Part shown: positions 45,480-50,020 of the stretch, piece by piece
Layout: each line of letters opens with the position of its first letter
Position numbering within the stretch: the stretch's first letter is position 1
Assembly (NCBI RefSeq): GCF_004146235.1
Contig: NZ_SELO01000027.1
Coordinates: forward strand, 1 to 50,020
Source of the DNA: Tropicimonas sp. IMCC6043
Lineage (GTDB): Bacteria; Pseudomonadota; Alphaproteobacteria; Rhodobacterales; Rhodobacteraceae
DNA: 50,020 nucleotides
Direction: 5' to 3'
Notes under the pieces: generated by a model
What the model was told of the DNA's origin: nothing
Databases searched by the model: none
The model's input: only the letters and a program-made list of their open reading frames with translations
Made by a program: the position numbers and the translations under genes

Positions 45480-46972
45480 ACGCCCCCGACCCAATTCCCT
45501 TCATGGCCGAGGGGCCGCAACCGCTGCTGCGCGAGATTGCGCGCGGCGAAGTCTATCCCGTCGCCAGCCTCGGGCCACTGCGCGCCGCCGTGGAAGCGGT
45601 GCAAGGCATGGCGCAGGCGCCGGTCGCAATCCCGGCGGCATCGGCTCTGGCCGTGGCATCGCTGGCCGTGCAGGGCTTCGCGAATGTCGAGACCCTGGGC
45701 GGGCCACGCCCGCTGTCTCTCTACCTGCTGACCATCGCCCGATCCGGCGAGCGAAAATCAAGCTGCGACGCGCCGCTCATGGCGGCGCTGCGCGACCACG
45801 AGCGCGAGCAGGCCCACGCCCAGCGCGCGGAAATCGCAAGCTGGCAGAATGCGCAGGCGCTCTGGAAGGGTGAGCGTGACCGCATCCTTTCTGAGGCGAA
45901 GAAAGGCAAGGGCGAACGCAAACTGGCCGCGCGCGCCGACCTGGACGCGCTGGGGTCGGAGCCACCTTTGCCGCCCGCCGCTGACAGGACCGTGACCGAA
46001 CCGACCTTCGAGGGTCTGACCCGGCTCTTTGCAACCGGGCAGCCGTCGCTCGGGATATTCAGCGACGAGGGAGGACAATTCCTCGGCGGCCATGCGATGA
46101 ACAGCGACAACCGGCAAAAGACACTGGCCGCGCTGAATGACCTTTGGCAGGGCAACCCGATCCGCCGCACCCGAGCCGGAGATGGGCACGCCACACTCTA
46201 CGGGCGGCGGCTGGCCGTGCACCTGATGGCGCAACCCACTATCGTCCGCGCCTTCATGACCGACCGGCTGGCGTCGGACTCCGGTTTCCTGCCGCGCTTT
46301 CTGATCTGCGAGCCGCCCAGCACCATCGGCACCCGACTTCATGCCAACGCCCGGCGTGATGACGCGGCGCTTGCCGTCTACAGGAACCGGCTGCGGGACA
46401 TTCTCGAAACGCCGATGCCGTTTGACGAGGACACCCGCGAACTCCTGCCTCGCGACCTGCCGCTTTCGCCAGAGGCCCGTGCGCTGCTGATCGGCCTCGC
46501 GGATGCCATCGAGGCCGGTCAGGCTCCCGGCGGCGACCTGGCGCATGTCAGCGGCTACGCGTCGAAGGTGGCGGAACAGGCGGCGCGCATCGCAGGCGTG
46601 CTGGCCCTCTGGCATGACCTGAATGCGCCCGCCGTCACCGCGCAGGACATGGCCAATGGCATCGCGCTTGCGCAGTTCCATCTCTCCGAAGCGGTGCGGT
46701 TGGCCGACGCGGCGAACGTGTCCCAGGAAATCGACCGGGCGGATACGTTGCGGCGTTGGCTCCTGGAAATCTGGTCGCATCCCGAGGTGACGGTGCGCGA
46801 CGTGGTGCAGTACGGGCCGAACGCGCTTCGCGAAACTCCGAAGGCAGCCGCTGCGCTGGCGATCCTCGAGCGTCATGGCTGGATTGCGCTGCTCGCACCG
46901 GGAACCATTGTCAGGGGAAGCGCGCGCAAACTGGCGTGGCGCATCGTGAGGGACGGCAGCGATGTGGTTTGA
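45476..46972 (+). CDS. DUF3987-family (YfjI-like) replicative helicase/ATPase
   Basis: 498 residues from the ATG that overlaps the primase stop. The family P-loop is ARSGERKSS at about 88-96, with a Walker-B-like LGIFSDEGGQFLGGHAM near 205 and QPTIVRAFMTDRLASDSGFLPRFL following. The last 150 residues contain a winged-helix-like tail (HPEVTVRDVVQYGPNALRETPKAAAALAILERHGWIAL). Members are believed to act as the helicase partner of the Toprim primase in satellite elements. It overlaps the start of the next gene. Confidence 0.82.
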   Translation: MNAPDPIPFMAEGPQPLLREIARGEVYPVASLGPLRAAVEAVQGMAQAPVAIPAASALAVASLAVQGFANVETLGGPRPLSLYLLTIARSGERKSSCDAPLMAALRDHEREQAHAQRAEIASWQNAQALWKGERDRILSEAKKGKGERKLAARADLDALGSEPPLPPAADRTVTEPTFEGLTRLFATGQPSLGIFSDEGGQFLGGHAMNSDNRQKTLAALNDLWQGNPIRRTRAGDGHATLYGRRLAVHLMAQPTIVRAFMTDRLASDSGFLPRFLICEPPSTIGTRLHANARRDDAALAVYRNRLRDILETPMPFDEDTRELLPRDLPLSPEARALLIGLADAIEAGQAPGGDLAHVSGYASKVAEQAARIAGVLALWHDLNAPAVTAQDMANGIALAQFHLSEAVRLADAANVSQEIDRADTLRRWLLEIWSHPEVTVRDVVQYGPNALRETPKAAAALAILERHGWIALLAPGTIVRGSARKLAWRIVRDGSDVV

Positions 46973-47348
46973 CGTGAATGCCGCGCTGGCCGAGATCGAG
47001 GGCGGGACGAAATCCGTCACAGAAGCCCAGCCCCCTGCTACAACCGCTACAACCGCTACAACCGCTACAAAGCCCGTCCGTGTAGCGAATGTAGCGGGTG
47101 TAGCAACGCTCTCGACCCCAAAAGCCGAAGCCATCCCGCACTGCGCGGCGCGGCGTGTTGCAGAAGTAGCGGATGTAGCAACCCCCGAGACCTTGCCGCA
47201 TGGCGTCTCCGTCGCGGGCAGCCCGCTCACCTGGACAGGCCGTGTCGTCTCGCTCGAAGCGTGGCGGCGGCTGTCGGAATGGGAGCGGCACGGGCCGGAC
47301 GGCCGGCTCTGGAATGGGCTGACACGGGAATGGGAGACAGTGGAATGA
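46962..47348 (+). CDS. Small element protein spanning the iteron region, function unknown
   Basis: 128 residues. The N-terminus MWFDVNAALAEIEGG is followed by a low-complexity Ala/Thr/Val stretch (ATTATTATTATK, then VANVAGVATLS and VAEVADVAT) that is the direct translation of two opposed 9-bp repeat arrays. The C-terminus has LTWTGRVVSLEAWRRLSEWERHGPDGRLWNG. It overlaps both neighbours by 11 and 4 bases. The repeats may be kept for their DNA role rather than for the protein. Confidence 0.6.
   Translation: MWFDVNAALAEIEGGTKSVTEAQPPATTATTATTATKPVRVANVAGVATLSTPKAEAIPHCAARRVAEVADVATPETLPHGVSVAGSPLTWTGRVVSLEAWRRLSEWERHGPDGRLWNGLTREWETVE
47037..47179. repeat. Opposed 9-bp iteron arrays, candidate replication origin
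   Basis: GCTACA occurs at 47037, 47046, 47055 and 47064, exactly 9 bp apart. Its complement TGTAGC occurs at 47081, 47090 and 47099, again 9 bp apart, and further at 47174 with variants AGTAGC at 47165 and TGTTGC at 47156, still 9 bp apart. That makes ten hexamer copies in two orientations within 143 bp, directly after primase and helicase genes. P4-like elements replicate from iterons bound by their primase/helicase protein. Confidence 0.65.
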
Positions 47349-48124
47349 CGAAAACCAGGAAACCCAAGGGCAACGAGTCAATTACCGTTGATCCCGATGA
47401 TCCGGAGGACCGGAAGGGCAAACTCAAGGAATTCGGTGGGTCGCTGTCCGACAATTGGAACAGCATGCTCACCAACCAGGTGGCCGGGTCGCTCTGGATG
47501 AGCAACGCGGACGCGGCAGACCGTGACCGGTTGGCGAGTTCCATGGTGGCGGGATTGCGCGGGATCGCACCCAGGGACGAGTTGGAGGGCATGATGGCAG
47601 CACAACTCCTCGCGGCCCACAACGCTGCCATGGAGTGCTACCGCCGCGCCATGATCGGCGAGCAGACCTTCGAGGGGCGCAAGGAAAACCTGAACCAGGC
47701 GAACAAGCTCTCCCGCACCTGGGCGACTCTGCTGGACGCGCTGAACAAGCATCGCGGCAAGGGCCAGCAGAAGGTCACGGTCGAGCATGTCCACGTCCAC
47801 GCCGGCGGCCAGGCCGTGGTCGGCACAGTGGAGCGACCGGGGGGAGGGGATCACAGCAAGATCGAGGAACAACCCCATGCAAAGCAGATTGCCCATGCAC
47901 CTGAGCCCCCGCTGTGGGGCGAAGACCCGGTCCGGGAGCCCGTGCCGGTCCCCCGCGATGGCGAACGGCCGCTGCCGTATGCACGGGGAAAGTCACCAGG
48001 TGCCCCGATCGGGAATGACAACGCGCGCAAGCATGGCCTCTACGCCGCCGACGCCATCGCCGAGCGGCGGGCTCTGTCTGCGCTTCTCCGCTCGATGCGC
48101 GGGCTCGTTGAGGAAGTCGACTGA
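47345..48124 (+). CDS. Conserved satellite/phage-island protein, fused by frameshift to the next gene
   Basis: 259 residues as it stands, start ATG overlapping the previous stop. Residues about 50-215 (GLRGIAPRDELEGMMAAQLLAAHNAAMECYRRAM, EQTFEGRKENLNQANKLSRTWATLLDALNKHRGKGQQKVTVEHVHVH) belong to a conserved protein that follows primase/helicase genes in alphaproteobacterial islands. After about residue 213 the sequence turns into GKSPGAPIGNDNARKHGLYA, the C-terminal part of the next, normally separate gene. With one extra G in the G4 run at 47985-47988 this frame would end nine codons later at a stop near 48016, so the tail is a frameshift product. Function unknown. Confidence 0.65.
   Translation: MTKTRKPKGNESITVDPDDPEDRKGKLKEFGGSLSDNWNSMLTNQVAGSLWMSNADAADRDRLASSMVAGLRGIAPRDELEGMMAAQLLAAHNAAMECYRRAMIGEQTFEGRKENLNQANKLSRTWATLLDALNKHRGKGQQKVTVEHVHVHAGGQAVVGTVERPGGGDHSKIEEQPHAKQIAHAPEPPLWGEDPVREPVPVPRDGERPLPYARGKSPGAPIGNDNARKHGLYAADAIAERRALSALLRSMRGLVEEVD
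47877..48124 (+). pseudogene. HGLY-motif element protein broken by a one-base deletion
   Basis: A second reading frame starts at 47877 (MQSRLPMHLSPRCGAKTRSG) and reads PCRSPAMANGRCRMHG, then loses the frame. The expected continuation GKSPGAPIGNDNARKHGLYAADAIAERRALSALLRSMRGLVEEVD is present one base out of frame. The pattern CGAKTR.G.PC...M.NGRC..HGG.S.GAP.GN.NA.KHGLY is typical of small proteins of phage islands. A missing G in the run at 47985-47988 explains the break exactly. It overlaps the 3' part of the upstream gene. Confidence 0.7.
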
Positions 48125-48366
48125 GGTAGCCAATGACCGATTACAACGTGAAGCCAGTCAACTGTGCAGAGCCATCAGTCGTATGTTACAGTTTAGGTGT
48201 CGACCGGATCACCGCCCCCGGGACTGTTCGCACCATATCCCAATAGGCCCTACGATCTTGACAAGACCATTCGCGGCCTGAGACGGGTAGCGATATTCGG
48301 AATCCTTCCGCCGTAACTCAAAGCCTGGTGAAACGGTCGGAATGTACGCAGAAGGCACCGAACAAG
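48125..48366. other. Non-coding gap at the right end of the element
   Basis: 242 bases with no gene seen; base composition is less GC-rich than the host genes. It should contain the right end of the integrative element and the end of the RTX transcript. No tRNA or repeat of the integrase-side sequence was recognised. Confidence 0.4.
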
Positions 48367-49959
48367 TCAGACGACCTGAAGGTCATCCCAAAGATCGGCC
48401 TTGGTGATGTTCTCGACAGCTACAGCTCCAGAGCCAAGGTTGAACACGACATCATTGCCGACCTGCACCGCTGCGTCGAAAATTTCCGATTTCGTGAGCA
48501 GCGAGTCGTAAATGATAATCTCGTCCAGATTGTCCTCGAAGTCCTCGATCACATCGTTCCCTTCGTCAGGCCGGAATACGAACTGGTCCGAGCCGGACCC
48601 GCCGACCAGATAGTCGTTGTCGGTCTCGCCAAGCAGCCGGTCATTGCCATCGCCGCCGTTCAGGTAGTCCTGCCCCCAGCCTGCAATCAGGAGGTCGTTT
48701 CCAGCTTCACCACGAAGAACATCGTCATGCGCCTGACCATAGAGCTGGTCGGAGCCGGCCCCACCTTGCAGAATGTCGTTTCCGTTCGACCCATACAGCT
48801 TGTCATTGTCCAGCTGCCCGAACAACTTGTCGTCGCCGTCACCTCCCGCCAGGATGTCGTCGCCAGTGCCGCCATTGACATAATCGTTGCCATCATTGGA
48901 CCAGATCCGATCGACCTGACTGCCGCCATCAACATAGTCGTTGCCGCTGCCGGCGTAGACAACGTCGAAGCCCTCCTCACCGTAGATCATGTTGTCGCCG
49001 CTGCCGCCATACAGACGATCATGGCCCCAGGAGCCGTACAACTTGTCGTTGCCCTCGCCGCCGACGAGCGTGTCGTCAAGACCGTCGCCGTAGAGGATGT
49101 CGTTTCCAGTTCCGCCATACAGCAAGTCATTGCCATTGCCGCCGGAGAGCGTGTCCCAATCTTCTTCGCCATATAGGGTGTCGGCGCCATCCCCGCCGCT
49201 CAGGTAGTCATCGCCCAAGCCACCGTAGAGAACATCCATGCCCCAACCGCCATACAGCCGATCGGCGCCGTCCCCGCCGGAGAGCGTGTCGTTATGGCCG
49301 TCACCGTAGAGCGTATCGTTGCCAACACCGCCATACAGCCAGTCGTTCCCATTACCACCGGAAAGCGTGTCCCAATAGCCGTCGCCATACAGAGTGTCGG
49401 ATCCATCCCCGCCGTTCAGGTAGTCATTGCCCAAGCCGCCGCGCAGGACGTCTACGCCCCAGCCTCCGAAAAGCTTGTCGTCGTCATTGCCGCCGTACAG
49501 CGTGTCGTCATGGCCTTCACCGTAGAGCGTGTCGTTACCATCCTCTCCATATATAAAGTCGTCTCCTAAGTAGCCCCGAATCACGTTGTCTTTGCCGTTC
49601 CCATGAATCGTGTCGGCATTGTTTGTTCCGTTGAAAACTATTTGCAGGGAAACAGGGGATGGATCCGGGGCGGGCCCTCCAAATTCATCATTGGCAATGA
49701 CCCAATCTTGAATCTCGGAAAATGCCGCCGGTGAGATATAGGTTGCCCATTCGTCTGAAGAGTGGATTCCCACAATGAAATACTCTCCGCCATCCTTCAC
49801 ATACATCGGTGAGCCGCTGGCCCCGAACCAATCCAGACCTGTCTCTGACTCATAACCGTGAACAATTACATCTCCATTGAAGTATTCCAAGCCTGAGAAC
49901 GGCAGTGGAATAGTCGACCACGGTAGCGGCGGGGATGTTTCTCGCTGCGGGCGGAGCAA
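48367..49959 (-). CDS. RTX calcium-binding protein with a 5'-truncated trypsin/V8-like serine protease region
   Basis: About 530 residues from a weak TTG; the frame stays open upstream only to a TGA at 50014-50016. Residues 1-95 hold the end of a chymotrypsin-fold protease: [14 protein letters not shown] (a GDSGGP-type serine motif with Ala for Asp) and [12 protein letters not shown]. The catalytic His and Asp regions are missing. From about residue 113 come 38 consecutive nonapeptides of the GGxGxD(x)L type, then the RTX end [21 protein letters not shown] and a C-terminal type I secretion region ending in [12 protein letters not shown]. Proteases of this plan are calcium-stabilised and exported by type I systems. 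The missing 5' part may be disrupted by the window-edge sequence or an insertion. Lower GC and different codon use suggest acquisition. Confidence 0.8.
   Translation of the reverse strand: MLRPQRETSPPLPWSTIPLPFSGLEYFNGDVIVHGYESETGLDWFGASGSPMYVKDGGEYFIVGIHSSDEWATYISPAAFSEIQDWVIANDEFGGPAPDPSPVSLQIVFNGTNNADTIHGNGKDNVIRGYLGDDFIYGEDGNDTLYGEGHDDTLYGGNDDDKLFGGWGVDVLRGGLGNDYLNGGDGSDTLYGDGYWDTLSGGNGNDWLYGGVGNDTLYGDGHNDTLSGGDGADRLYGGWGMDVLYGGLGDDYLSGGDGADTLYGEEDWDTLSGGNGNDLLYGGTGNDILYGDGLDDTLVGGEGNDKLYGSWGHDRLYGGSGDNMIYGEEGFDVVYAGSGNDYVDGGSQVDRIWSNDGNDYVNGGTGDDILAGGDGDDKLFGQLDNDKLYGSNGNDILQGGAGSDQLYGQAHDDVLRGEAGNDLLIAGWGQDYLNGGDGNDRLLGETDNDYLVGGSGSDQFVFRPDEGNDVIEDFEDNLDEIIIYDSLLTKSEIFDAAVQVGNDVVFNLGSGAVAVENITKADLWDDLQVV
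49024..49455 (-). repeat. Higher-order tandem duplication of 216 bp in the RTX gene
   Basis: Eight nonapeptides (72 residues) coded by 49240-49455 are repeated almost unchanged by 49024-49239: [63 protein letters not shown] twice, and so on to [18 protein letters not shown]. The spacing is exactly 216 bp, so the array grew by block duplication. Confidence 0.8.
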
Positions 49960-50020
49960 AAGTCGCCCAGTATCGGCCCTTTCTGTTCTGATTTCAGGGG
50001 GGCGGGAGCATTTTCACCGT

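Larger units (their letters stand above)
42468..48124 (+). mobile_element. Integrative element of phage-satellite type
   Basis: Integrase, AlpA-like regulator, Cys-rich protein, Toprim primase, DUF3987 helicase, an iteron-bearing small ORF and the two overlapping terminal genes all read left to right with frequent ATGA overlaps. No capsid, portal, tail, lysis or full terminase gene is seen. The gene set is that of P4-like satellites or defective integrative elements common in Rhizobiales and Rhodobacterales. The left end is near the integrase; the right end lies somewhere between 48124 and the RTX gene. Boundaries are approximate because no flanking direct repeats were recognised. Confidence 0.75.

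Noticed and set aside
48400-49560. Regular short repeats that might be taken for a CRISPR or minisatellite array
   Set aside because: The period is 27 bp and translates to RTX nonapeptides in a single open frame; there are no unique spacers of CRISPR size.

Overview
The window comes from a GC-rich alphaproteobacterium, most probably Rhodobacterales or a relative in Rhizobiales. The reasons are a complete Calvin-Benson-Bassham operon with red-type RuBisCO and CbbX, a Rhizobium/Brucella-type erythritol (ery) locus, and an alphaproteobacterial LexA box of the GTTC-N7-GTTC form. Assignments rest on reading motifs in the translated sequence; no database search was run.

Left part (1-11.6 kb). A sugar or sugar-acid catabolic cluster comes first: a DhaK-type kinase (cut by the edge) and a TIM-barrel isomerase/decarboxylase on the minus strand, diverging from a two-subunit transketolase, an SDR dehydrogenase and a DctPQM TRAP transporter, with a LysR regulator converging on the end. 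leuA follows, preceded by a leucine-rich leader peptide and a hairpin that look like an attenuator. Next is a group of small stress genes (DUF1328, Dps, CsbD, PPOX-fold).

Erythritol region (11.6-25.8 kb). A minus-strand CUT2 sugar ABC transporter (DUF2291 protein, ATPase, permease, binding protein) diverges from eryA-eryB-eryC-eryD. The ATPase carries about 250 extra C-terminal residues that are clearly homologous to the effector-binding domain of EryD, the SorC-family regulator at the other end of the locus. This transporter-ATPase/regulator-domain fusion is the most unusual gene in the window. A second FGGY-kinase/GlpD-like pair converges on the ery operon.

Middle (25.8-42 kb). This part holds a 2Fe-2S ferredoxin with an FG-GAP protein; an SOS-boxed remnant of error-prone polymerase DnaE2 that keeps only the C-terminal OB fold; a secreted three-repeat protein; a lone receiver domain; and cbbR diverging from cbbF-P-T-A-L-S-X-E-Y. 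An MFS transporter and a pirin follow. Erythritol catabolism through EryC plus EryH/EryI (the latter two not in the window) ends at erythrose 4-phosphate, which is also a Calvin-cycle intermediate.

Right part (42.4-50 kb). An integrative element of the phage-satellite type has a P4-type integrase, an AlpA-like regulator, a Cys-rich protein, a Toprim primase and a DUF3987 helicase. It also has a small ORF containing two opposed arrays of 9-bp iterons (a likely origin) and two overlapping terminal genes fused by a one-base frameshift. No capsid, tail or portal genes are seen. Beyond it lies a 5'-truncated RTX protein with 38 calcium-binding nonapeptides behind a fragment of a trypsin/V8-like serine protease.
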